DNA from: Phycisphaeraceae bacterium D3-23
GTDB lineage: Bacteria > Planctomycetota > Phycisphaerae > Phycisphaerales > Phycisphaeraceae
Direction: 5' to 3'
DNA length: 64,000 nt
Assembly: GCA_039555135.1 (NCBI GenBank)
Contig: CP114179.1
Coordinates: forward strand, 1,922,001 to 1,986,000
The position numbers were made by a program, and so were the translations under genes. This document shows, in pieces, positions 50,647 through 58,332 of this stretch (position 1 is its first letter; each line of letters begins with the position of its first letter). A model generated the notes under the pieces. That model was not told the DNA's origin, did not search any database, and saw nothing but the letters and a program-made list of their open reading frames with translations.

Positions 50647-51627
50647 ATGGGCTGGTTCCTTTCGAGCAGCAAGAAGACGAAGAAGAAAAAGAAGGCCGGC
50701 CGGGGCACGGGCGGGTCGGAGTGGGACCCCAAGCGGACGCTGCTCGGGGTGAAGTTTGCCGGCGTCATCGGCGCGGTCGTGCTGCTGGCGGTCGGGTGGG
50801 GATTTATGGAACGCGGGCTCGTGGCCTATGCCAACACGCAGCACGCCCGGCCCGTCGTCGCGGACGACATCGCGTTCCGCGAGACGCCGCAGTGGCTGAC
50901 GCCCGCCGAGATCAACCACATGCGCACCGAGATCGCGGAGCTCATCGGGCCCGGCCCGATGCAGCGCGACGGGCTCAAGGCGGCCGCCGACTGGCTACGC
51001 GCCCAGCCGCACATCGTGAAAGAACTGCGCCAGGTCCACCGCACGCCGCAGGGCGTGATCGTCATCGACGCGGACTTCCGCCAGCCGGCGGCGGTGCTGC
51101 GGATGTTCAACCGCGGCGCGTGGGTCGATGCCGAGGACGGCCACCACGTCATCGACGACGCGGGCTACCGGCTGTACGGCCCGGTCCCGCTGGCGGACGT
51201 CGACCACCTCGGGCTGCCTTTGATCCTCGGGGTCGATTCGAGCTATCGCCCGCGCGACGAGCAGGGCGAGTTCCAGTTCCAGGGCAACGAGGTGCCCGCC
51301 GCGCTCGCGCTGATCGAGGCGCTCAAGGGCGAGCCCGTGCTGGGCGTGATCGAGTCGATCAGCGTGAACAGCCGGGACAAGAAAGAGCGGATCCGTCTGG
51401 TGCTGACGGTGGCGGTGCGTCCGCCCGGCGCGGTCGAGCCGGTGGCGTGTACGATCGTGTGGGGCCTGCCGCCGGGCCACCCGGACGCGATCGTCGAGGC
51501 CGAGGTGCGTACGAAGATCACCGCGCTCAACGCGCTGGTGACACTCGACGCCTTCCGCATGGGGCTGCACCCCGAGTCGTGGATCAACACCGGCGCGGTG
51601 CAGTTCCCGCAGGCGATCGCGCCGTAG
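50647..51627 (+). CDS. FtsQ/DivIB-like cell division protein
   Basis: This 326-residue protein has a short Lys-rich cytoplasmic tail (SSSKKTKKKKKAGRG), one membrane helix (VKFAGVIGAVVLLAVGWGF, about residues 36-55) and a large extracytoplasmic part. This topology, the POTRA-like segment (about 110-180, LRAQPHIVKELRQVHRTPQG) and position after ddl support FtsQ. Sequence similarity to model FtsQ proteins is weak by eye, so the call depends partly on context. Inverted-repeat elements lie on both sides of the gene. Confidence 0.7.
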   Translation: MGWFLSSSKKTKKKKKAGRGTGGSEWDPKRTLLGVKFAGVIGAVVLLAVGWGFMERGLVAYANTQHARPVVADDIAFRETPQWLTPAEINHMRTEIAELIGPGPMQRDGLKAAADWLRAQPHIVKELRQVHRTPQGVIVIDADFRQPAAVLRMFNRGAWVDAEDGHHVIDDAGYRLYGPVPLADVDHLGLPLILGVDSSYRPRDEQGEFQFQGNEVPAALALIEALKGEPVLGVIESISVNSRDKKERIRLVLTVAVRPPGAVEPVACTIVWGLPPGHPDAIVEAEVRTKITALNALVTLDAFRMGLHPESWINTGAVQFPQAIAP

Positions 51628-51655
51628 GTCAACAAAGTGGGTCGCGCGGCGCGAT

Positions 51656-51827
51656 GGGTGCCACACCACTGCCCCAAGGGCTGCTGTGTGCTGTCTTGCC
51701 GGAGCACGAAGCGTAAGCGCGTGTCGATTCGACAGACGATCGGGCCACTCGCAAACGCTACGTGCTCTGAATGAAGTCGCAGATAAGCACACAGCAGCCC
51801 GGCGGACCGGGCAGTGGTGTGGCACCC
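51656..51827. repeat. Inverted-repeat element with GGGTGCCACA ends, copy C
   Basis: The left arm (51656-51691) starts GGGTGCCACACCACTGCCCC and the right arm (51787-51827) ends CAGTGGTGTGGCACCC. The 95-bp centre contains a further imperfect inverted repeat (AGCACGAAGCG and CGCTACGTGCT). It lies between the ftsQ-like gene and the convergent phosphatase gene. Confidence 0.85.
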
Positions 51828-51862
51828 ATGCGAAACCTACCCACGCCGCAAGCGGCGGTCGG

Positions 51863-53572
51863 TCACAGCACGCGGACCAATACGATCGTCGTGTCGTCCG
51901 ACGCCGCGCGGCCGCGGCGGTGCTGGTTGACCTCGTCGAGGATGCGGGCGAGCGCTTCCTTAGCGGGCAGGTCACAGGTCTCGATGAAAAGCTGCTCGGT
52001 GCGCGCTCCGCCGAAGCGGTAGTCGTCCGGGTCCATCGCATCGGGGAGGCCATCGGAGTGGAGCAGCAGCCGATCGCCGGGCTTGAGGTCGATGACACCT
52101 TTATCGTAGTGGTTGGGCGACATGACGCCGACCACCATGCCGCCGGTGTCGAGCGGGATGATCTTGCCGTCGCGCAGGAGCAGGCCCGGCTCGTGCCCGG
52201 CGTTGCAGTAGGTCAGCCGACGGGTCGCGGGGGTGAGCGTGCCGTACCAGAGCGTGGCGAACTCGTTGTCGCGGGTGTCGCGGGTGAGCGCGTGGTTGAC
52301 GCGTTGCATGACCTGGTCGAGGTCGTAGACGCCGTGCGCATAAGCGCGGAGCGAGGCGCGGACGTGGGCCATGAGCAGCGAGGCCGCGACGCCTTTGCCG
52401 ACGACGTCGCCCATCGCGATGCCCAGCGAGCCCTCGAGGTTCAGGTAGTCGTAGAAGTCCCCGCCCAGGTCGTGCGACGGGACGTAGCACCCGGCGATGT
52501 CGTAGCCCGGCAGGTTGGGCGCGTGGCTGGGGAGCATGCGCCGTTGCACGTCGCGGGCGAGCTTGACCTGCCGGACGATCGCCCGGCTGCGGCTTTGCTC
52601 TTCGATGAGCTGCGCGCTGCGGATCGCGGTGGCGACGAGCTGCGCGATTGCGCGCGTCAGGTTTTCTTCAAACGCCGTAAACGAACGCGGCGCTTCGGTA
52701 AAAAGCTGGATCGTCCCGATCCCCTGGTCCTGGTACATGAGCCCGGTCGAGAGCATCGAGACGACGCCCTCCTGCTTGCAGTCCTCGGGGTAGAAGCTGC
52801 GCGGGTCGGTGGTCATGTCCGCGATGTAGACCATTTCGCCGGCGAGCGCCTTACGCGTCAGCTCGCTCTTGTTCACGAGCGTCTTGCCCTTGTCGGCCAG
52901 GTTGTCGGAGATGCCGTGGACCGATGCGGCGTGTAGCTCGGGCTTTCCCTTGTGTTGTTTGAGCAGACGGATCACGACGCCACGCACCGACAACACGCGC
53001 GCGACAGTGTGGGTCGCGGTGTTGAGTACCTTGCTGAGTTCGCGCTGACCGGCCAGGGCTTTCGAGACCTCGTAGAGCGCGGAGAGCTCGCGCAGCCGCT
53101 GGGTACTCTGGTGCTGCTCATAGCACAACCGGGCGATCGCGTTGGCGATCAGGTAGAGGAACTGGATCGATGCGCCGACCTTGGCCGCGTAGGTGTCCTC
53201 GGCCGCGCCGAGCAGTTCGTCACGGTCCGCGCCTTCGATCCGAAGCCGATCACATACGGCCAGCAGGCGGTCACGGTCGTCGTCGCTGATCGCCTCGCTG
53301 GGTGCGATCTGGTCGGGGTGGACGACGATAGTGCCCAGAGTCCGGCCCTCGACGACGATCGGGGCGTGCAGCGAGCCGTCGTGTTCTTGCTCGGACTCGA
53401 TGAGCAGCTGGAGTGTCATGTCGGACGCGGCGCGCCGGCCGACATCCGTCGGCGTTGTGACGGGGGTGCCGGCGGCGTCGCGAATCTCGGTCTGCAGCCG
53501 GGCGAACGTGGTGAAGTTGTCCTGGATGTCCTGCAGGGTCTCACGCTCGACGAAGTCGGTGAGCGCGGGCAT
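51863..53572 (-). CDS. SpoIIE-type PP2C phosphatase with PocR and GAF sensor domains
   Basis: This 569-residue signalling protein has a PocR-like ligand-binding domain (about residues 1-145; LTDFVERETLQDIQDNFTTF), a GAF domain (about 170-325; LRELSALYEVSKALAG) and a SpoIIE PP2C catalytic domain (about 345-569). Catalytic motifs are GGDFYDYLNLEG, MGDVVGKGVAASLLMAH, LLHSDGLPDAMDP and SDDTTIVLVRVL, with the metal-binding aspartates present. Such enzymes dephosphorylate STAS anti-anti-sigma factors in partner-switching pathways. No anti-sigma kinase is adjacent; the only STAS gene in the window is at 22353. A GTG at 53605 is an alternative start. Confidence 0.88.
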   Translation of the reverse strand: MPALTDFVERETLQDIQDNFTTFARLQTEIRDAAGTPVTTPTDVGRRAASDMTLQLLIESEQEHDGSLHAPIVVEGRTLGTIVVHPDQIAPSEAISDDDRDRLLAVCDRLRIEGADRDELLGAAEDTYAAKVGASIQFLYLIANAIARLCYEQHQSTQRLRELSALYEVSKALAGQRELSKVLNTATHTVARVLSVRGVVIRLLKQHKGKPELHAASVHGISDNLADKGKTLVNKSELTRKALAGEMVYIADMTTDPRSFYPEDCKQEGVVSMLSTGLMYQDQGIGTIQLFTEAPRSFTAFEENLTRAIAQLVATAIRSAQLIEEQSRSRAIVRQVKLARDVQRRMLPSHAPNLPGYDIAGCYVPSHDLGGDFYDYLNLEGSLGIAMGDVVGKGVAASLLMAHVRASLRAYAHGVYDLDQVMQRVNHALTRDTRDNEFATLWYGTLTPATRRLTYCNAGHEPGLLLRDGKIIPLDTGGMVVGVMSPNHYDKGVIDLKPGDRLLLHSDGLPDAMDPDDYRFGGARTEQLFIETCDLPAKEALARILDEVNQHRRGRAASDDTTIVLVRVL

Positions 53573-53715
53573 CGTCGGCGTGCTGGTGGGTGGCGGTGGG
53601 GTCACAGGGAAACAAACTTCTGTGCGCCCGGGAGTGGGCGGGTGGTGGGCGGCGGGGGGATCGCGCGACAGTATAGGAGTTGGGGTGTGTGGGGTGGGGT
53701 GTGTGAATCTAAAGG

Positions 53716-53745
53716 GAAAGCCCGGCCGTTGCCACGGCCGGGCTT
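53716..53745 (-). terminator. Terminator hairpin after the secreted repeat protein gene
   Basis: A perfect 13-bp stem (AAAGCCCGGCCGT / ACGGCCGGGCTTT) with a 4-base loop lies 31 bp past the stop codon of the leftward gene at 53776. On the minus strand the stem ends in CTTT and is followed by CCCTTT. It separates that gene from the phosphatase gene. Confidence 0.8.
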
Positions 53746-53775
53746 TAGGGGGCTTTGTAGGTCGCGTGCTGCGTC

Positions 53776-55590
53776 TTACTCTGCGGCTTCGCGTTCGAGC
53801 CAGATGCGGTCGAGGACGGGGAGCAGCGGGTCGCGTGGGGTGCGTTCCTGTGCGATGCCCAGGCCGTACTGGATGAGCGTATCGGCTTCGAGCTGGTAGC
53901 CGAGGTAGGCGAGGATGAGCCCGGGCTCGGCGCCGTGGACGTCGTCAGCGATCATGTCGGTCAGCTCGCGCTGGAGCCAGCGGAGGCGTTCGCCCGAGGG
54001 CATGAGCGCTTCGTCGTAGCGCAGCGCGATGAGCTCGGGGTGTTCGGAAAACAGAGCCCGCAGGTTGAACGCCGCCGACCGGATCATCCCGCCGCCGAGC
54101 TGCGCGTGGATGAGCCCCGCCCGCGCGAGCGGATTGTCCGCCGACTCACGCAGCACCTGGCGGTAGAGGTTCTCCGCGGCGAGGTAGTTGCCTGCGGAGA
54201 GGTCTTGCTCGGCCCGCAGGAGCATCTGGTTCTGACGCTGCTCGCGGTCTTCACCCGAGAGCGACGCGACGCGCGGCAGATCGTAGTCGAGCCCATCGAT
54301 GAGCTGGCCCAGCTCGGAATCCACATCGATCTCGGGCAGCTCGGCCTCGCGGTCGACGCTGCCGTCATCGTTGACCAGCCCGAGCGACCGGCGGATCGCG
54401 TCGTCCTTCGCGCGGTTCACGGCGTCGAGCACGGCCTCATCGGGGTTTTCGAGGATGTCCATCCACGGGGGGCGCTCGACGGCGGCGTTATCCCCGCCGT
54501 CTTCGGGCATGTCGCCCAAGGCCTGGTCACGGATCTCTTGAAGGATCGCTTCATAGGGATTGACCGGCGCCTGCGCGGGTTCGTCGGGATTGGCCTGCTG
54601 GGGCGTGGTGCCGAAGATGTAGGTATTGAGCTGGGCGAGCGAGCCGTCACGCCGCTGGGCGGTGCCGCGGGTGGCCTGGATCGCGAGGTCTCGCTGCATC
54701 TCGTTGCCCAGCATCATGGTCGGCGCGAATCGGCCGTTGTTCGAGGTCGAGTTCTGGGGCGTGGGCCCGCCGAGCAAGCTGGGGTCGGGCCCGTCGTCGG
54801 GGTCCGTCCCGTCGGGCCGCTGCTGGCCGCGCAGGTACGGGCTGGTGATGCCCGGCTGGACGATGTCCGAATCGAGCTCGGGCTCAAAGTCGGGCGGCGT
54901 CGCGCGCAGCGGCGTGACGGACTGCGGGGTGAGATTAAACGGCTCGGCTTGGAGCGGGTTGACCTGGATGCCGGTGAGGGTCGAGGCGTTGAGCGAGGCG
55001 AGCGAGCCGTCCTGGGTGCGGACCGTGCCCAGCGAGTGGAACCGGCTGAGGTCGCTGACGCCGGGGATGGTGACGAGCGCGCCCGAGTTTTGCCGGAACG
55101 AGACGGTGCCCGAGCGCTGGTCGTAGACCGTGCCGGTGGCTCGGCCCAGCGGGACCGAGGCGTTGAAGCCCGGCGCCGAAGTGGTGTTGCGGGTGACGAT
55201 GACCTGCCCGCCGGTGTTGTTGACCTGAACGCCGAGGGCCTGGGGCGAGGAGAAAACGCTGTCGCGTTGGAAGTTGAACAGCGAGTCGCTGCCCAGCCCG
55301 TCTTGGAACCCGCCGGCGGTGAAGTAGTCGACATCGCCCTGGAACGCGCGGCCGCCGCCGACCTGTCCGGTGACGACGAGGTTGCGCTGGGCGTAGTCGA
55401 CCTGGTTCTCGACGCGGTTGCTGCCGCCCGAGCCGACCTGGTGGTTGGCGTCGAGCGCGTTGCCGCCCTGCACCTGCTGCTGCGCGAGCGCGGCGGGGCC
55501 GACACTCAGCGCGGCGGTCGCAGCGAGCAGCGCGGCGGTGGCGAACTTGCGGGTCTTGGGGGCGGGTGAGTGAGTCGTGGGGCGGGTCAT
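53776..55590 (-). CDS. Secreted TPR-containing protein (604 aa)
   Basis: This exported protein has signal peptide FATAALLAATAALSVGPAAL; the start at 55590 (MTRPTTHSPAPKTRK) is preferred over 55635. The N-terminal half is rich in Asn, Gln, Ser and Gly with beta-helix-like stretches (GGNALDANHQVGSGGSNRVE; LVVTGQVGGGRAFQGDVDYF). The C-terminal part (about 455-600) has tetratricopeptide-like helices (AEQDLSAGNYLAAENLYRQV, then ADNPLARAGLIHAQLG). It is probably a periplasmic or outer-membrane structural protein. It is a single-gene unit with its own terminator. Confidence 0.7.
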   Translation of the reverse strand: MTRPTTHSPAPKTRKFATAALLAATAALSVGPAALAQQQVQGGNALDANHQVGSGGSNRVENQVDYAQRNLVVTGQVGGGRAFQGDVDYFTAGGFQDGLGSDSLFNFQRDSVFSSPQALGVQVNNTGGQVIVTRNTTSAPGFNASVPLGRATGTVYDQRSGTVSFRQNSGALVTIPGVSDLSRFHSLGTVRTQDGSLASLNASTLTGIQVNPLQAEPFNLTPQSVTPLRATPPDFEPELDSDIVQPGITSPYLRGQQRPDGTDPDDGPDPSLLGGPTPQNSTSNNGRFAPTMMLGNEMQRDLAIQATRGTAQRRDGSLAQLNTYIFGTTPQQANPDEPAQAPVNPYEAILQEIRDQALGDMPEDGGDNAAVERPPWMDILENPDEAVLDAVNRAKDDAIRRSLGLVNDDGSVDREAELPEIDVDSELGQLIDGLDYDLPRVASLSGEDREQRQNQMLLRAEQDLSAGNYLAAENLYRQVLRESADNPLARAGLIHAQLGGGMIRSAAFNLRALFSEHPELIALRYDEALMPSGERLRWLQRELTDMIADDVHGAEPGLILAYLGYQLEADTLIQYGLGIAQERTPRDPLLPVLDRIWLEREAAE

Positions 55591-55633
55591 GGCGATCCCT
55601 TTGGGTCGGTACATCGGAACGGGGTCTCTCATC

Positions 55634-55639
55634 ATTATA
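55634..55639 (-). promoter_or_regulatory. Candidate -10 element for the secreted TPR gene
   Basis: A perfect TATAAT on the minus strand, 44 bp before the chosen start at 55590, stands out in this GC-rich DNA. No good -35 hexamer is present at the usual spacing, so the promoter may be weak or use an activator. Confidence 0.4.
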
Positions 55640-55785
55640 GCGCGCTAAGCAGCGTGCCCTAGTGGATATCGGCGATTCGGCGCGACACCAATGATCCCAA
55701 ACGCCTGGCAGGTTACCGGGACCAGCCCCCACGCGGGGCATCGATTAGGACGACCCGCCGGGTGGTTTTGTTCCCGGACCCGTGT

Positions 55786-57048
55786 TCAGGGCGCCTCAGA
55801 GGGGGTTTGGATCGCCCCCTGGAACCGCCAGCCCGTCAGCGGGCCGGAGATCTGGGCGAGTTTCTCGAGCGCCATCTCGAACGCCTCGCCGTCCATCACA
55901 CACCCGGCCGTCGCCGCTGCGTCCGTCGCAAACGCGCTGGGGCCCCGCACGCAGCAGTACCGGCTGCCGGTGACCCCCAACCCGGTGCGCGGGTCCACCA
56001 CATGCGAGTACCGCACGCCGTCGATCTCGACAAAGCGGAACGCATCGCCCGACACCGACGCCCCGCCGTTGGCGTGGAAGAACGCGAGCCCGGACCCGCC
56101 GCCGGCGCCGTCATGCGGGAAGTCGGGCACATTGACGGGCCAGCCGTCGAGCCCCGGCGGCGCATCGCCGAACGCTATGTCCCCGCCCGCGCGGACCTGC
56201 GCGATCGTGAAGCCGTGGTCACGCAGCACCGCGACCGCGCGGTCGGCGATGTAGCCCTTCGCGATCCCGCCGAGGTCGAGCCAGCAGCCGGGCGTGTCGA
56301 GATAGGCGGTCTGCGCTTCTGCATCGAGGATCAGGTGGTGCATGCCGACGAGCGGCGCGTGCTCCGCGAGCGCCTCGGGCGGGGGCAGCACGCCGCGCTC
56401 CCGGCTGATGCGCCACAGCCCCGTGAACGGCCGGGCCGTGATATCAAACGCGCCGCCGGTCGCATCATGCACGCGCTTCGCGCGCCACAGGACGGGCCAG
56501 AGGTCATCGCTTACCGCTTGCGGCTCGCCGGGCGCATCGACCGCCGCGGCCGCGAGCCCGAGCAACTCGCTGTCGGGGTACGACTGGGGGTAGTCGCTCA
56601 TGACCGATTCGAGCCGACGCATCTCGGCGAACGCCGCGTCGGCCGCCTGCTGCGCATCCGCCGCGTCGTCGGCGTAGAGCGTGATGACGACCTGCGTCCC
56701 CATCAACCCCTCGGCGAAATCGTGGCGCGATAAACCCAGCTCGGCCGCGCGTCCATCCGCAAACGCGAGCGCCTGCTCGGGCTGGTCCGCCGGCGGCGCG
56801 ATGGTCGCGCCCAGTTGTTCCAGCATGTCGGGTGTGATCTCCTCGCCGGGCGGGTTCTCGACAAATGCCGGGCCGCCATCCCCCGCGCGGTCCGAGGCGT
56901 TGTCGCAGCCGGGTTGCGCCATCAAGGCCACCGCGATCGGGCAGGTCAAGGCCACCCGCGCGAGCGCCTGCCCCGCTCGGGCGGGGCGAAACGGGAGTGT
57001 CCGTAGCGCGAGCCGCGCCGCCGTCGTCAATGGTTTACGCTGCTGCAT
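55786..57048 (-). CDS. apbE: ApbE-type FAD:protein FMN transferase
   Basis: This 420-residue exported protein attaches FMN covalently to target flavoproteins such as NqrB/RnfG-type subunits. Family motifs are MGTQVVITLYADDA near the start of the domain (about residue 115), DITARPFTGLW, LDLGGIAKGYIADRAV (about 265-280), QVRAGGDIAFG, YSHVVDPRTGLGV and FATDAAATAGCVM. A hydrophobic N-terminus ends MAQPGC, a possible lipobox. The start at 57048 lies 46 bp from the start of the divergent FGE-fold lipoprotein gene. No flavinylation target is visible in the window. Confidence 0.9.
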   Translation of the reverse strand: MQQRKPLTTAARLALRTLPFRPARAGQALARVALTCPIAVALMAQPGCDNASDRAGDGGPAFVENPPGEEITPDMLEQLGATIAPPADQPEQALAFADGRAAELGLSRHDFAEGLMGTQVVITLYADDAADAQQAADAAFAEMRRLESVMSDYPQSYPDSELLGLAAAAVDAPGEPQAVSDDLWPVLWRAKRVHDATGGAFDITARPFTGLWRISRERGVLPPPEALAEHAPLVGMHHLILDAEAQTAYLDTPGCWLDLGGIAKGYIADRAVAVLRDHGFTIAQVRAGGDIAFGDAPPGLDGWPVNVPDFPHDGAGGGSGLAFFHANGGASVSGDAFRFVEIDGVRYSHVVDPRTGLGVTGSRYCCVRGPSAFATDAAATAGCVMDGEAFEMALEKLAQISGPLTGWRFQGAIQTPSEAP

Positions 57049-57094
57049 CGCCCTATCAGACGCCCAAACCCACCAAAACGCAACACCCCATCTC

Positions 57095-58165
57095 ATGCCC
57101 GGACTTCCACGTGCCATCGTGACCGCCCTGCTGCTCGCCGCCCTGCTCCTCCCGGGCTGCGGCGAATCCCAGCCGGCACCCGAACCCGCAGCACCTACTG
57201 ATGCGGGCGACACGGACCAGGCTCAAGCCGACATCGCCGAACCCAATACCCAGGAAGCAACGCCGGCCGCAGGTATCACCGAGACGGATGTGTCCGCGCC
57301 CGCCGAGCCCGAACCCGTCGCTGACCCGCTCGCCGACGCCCCCGAACGCTTCACCGACCATTCCCCGCAGTATGTGCATCGCGATAACGTGCACGGCGAA
57401 GCCGAGGCGGTCCAGACCGACCCCGTCCCCTTCGACATGATCCACATCCCCGGCGACGAGGCCCAAGGCATCGTGCCGTTCTACATGGGCGAGACCGAAG
57501 TGACGTGGGCGATGCTGGAGTCGTGGATGTACTGCCGTGACCTGACGGATATCGAAGAAATCCATCGCCTCATGGATGCGGGTCTGCGTCCATCACCGAT
57601 CTACGGCGACATGGGTGTCGCGTTCCGAGTCTGGGAGGACGAACCCCTGCCTGCGGTGCCGCTGACACGCACGACAGCCGAGGCGTTTTGCCTCTGGCTT
57701 TCCGAGAAGACGGGCCGCACCTACCGGCTGCCCACGCCCGATGAGTTTGCCTTAGCGCTGCGCCTGGGCGGGGGCTGCCCGGATAAGCCCGAGCAGTTGT
57801 TGTCGCTTGGCGGGTTCAAGGAAAACTCGGCTTTTGAGGATGAATTCTTCGGACCGCTTGATCCGGGCGACCCGATGGCCGAGTTGATGGTCCGAACGGT
57901 GGCGGTGAAGTCGCATGCGCCCAACGCGATGGGCCTCTACGACTTGCTCGGCAACGCCGGGGAATGGGTCGCGGTGCCCGGCGGCGAGGCGTACCTGATG
58001 GGTGGCCACTTCGCGGTGCCCGCCGCAGAGATGTCGGGCGACTGGACCGATGTCGAAGACCACGACATCTGGAATATGGCCTACCCCCAGCGTCCCTACA
58101 GCCGGTATTGGTACTGGGGCCAACACTTCTTCCAGGGCTTCCGGCTGGTCTGCGAGGCCGAATAG
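57095..58165 (+). CDS. Lipoprotein with FGE/SUMF1-fold domain, catalytic cysteines absent
   Basis: This 356-residue protein has signal peptide and lipobox LLLPGC (Cys22), an acidic Pro-rich linker (about 25-100) and an FGE/SUMF1-type domain (about 110-350). Fold markers are VPFYMGETEVTWAMLESWMY, TRTTAEAFCLWLSEKTGRTY, RLPTPDEFALALRLG, LYDLLGNAGEWV and a C-terminal FQGFRLVCE. The redox cysteine pair of true formylglycine-generating enzymes is missing from the segment after LMGGHF, so it is unlikely to activate sulfatases. More likely it binds ligands, as many FGE-fold proteins do. It is paralogous to the C-terminal half of the next gene. Confidence 0.85.
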   Translation: MPGLPRAIVTALLLAALLLPGCGESQPAPEPAAPTDAGDTDQAQADIAEPNTQEATPAAGITETDVSAPAEPEPVADPLADAPERFTDHSPQYVHRDNVHGEAEAVQTDPVPFDMIHIPGDEAQGIVPFYMGETEVTWAMLESWMYCRDLTDIEEIHRLMDAGLRPSPIYGDMGVAFRVWEDEPLPAVPLTRTTAEAFCLWLSEKTGRTYRLPTPDEFALALRLGGGCPDKPEQLLSLGGFKENSAFEDEFFGPLDPGDPMAELMVRTVAVKSHAPNAMGLYDLLGNAGEWVAVPGGEAYLMGGHFAVPAAEMSGDWTDVEDHDIWNMAYPQRPYSRYWYWGQHFFQGFRLVCEAE

Positions 58166-58215
58166 CCCCGGCTGTAACAGGGTGTCCCCTCACCGCGTCC
58201 TACCCGTTCATCGCC

Positions 58216-58221
58216 TATAAT
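58216..58221 (+). promoter_or_regulatory. Candidate -10 element upstream of the YceI/FGE gene
   Basis: A perfect TATAAT lies 112 bp before the start at 58333, between two co-oriented genes. The sequence about 17 bp upstream of it does not resemble TTGACA. A long leader would follow. Confidence 0.35.
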
Positions 58222-58332
58222 CGCGTGTTTGGCCCGCTCGGCCGGGCCTGGGGCGTGTGTGGCCGGGCGGTGGTGCCCGGCCGGGGCCGATCAACAACGA
58301 ACGACGAATTCCACGAAGCGAGAGCGACTGCG

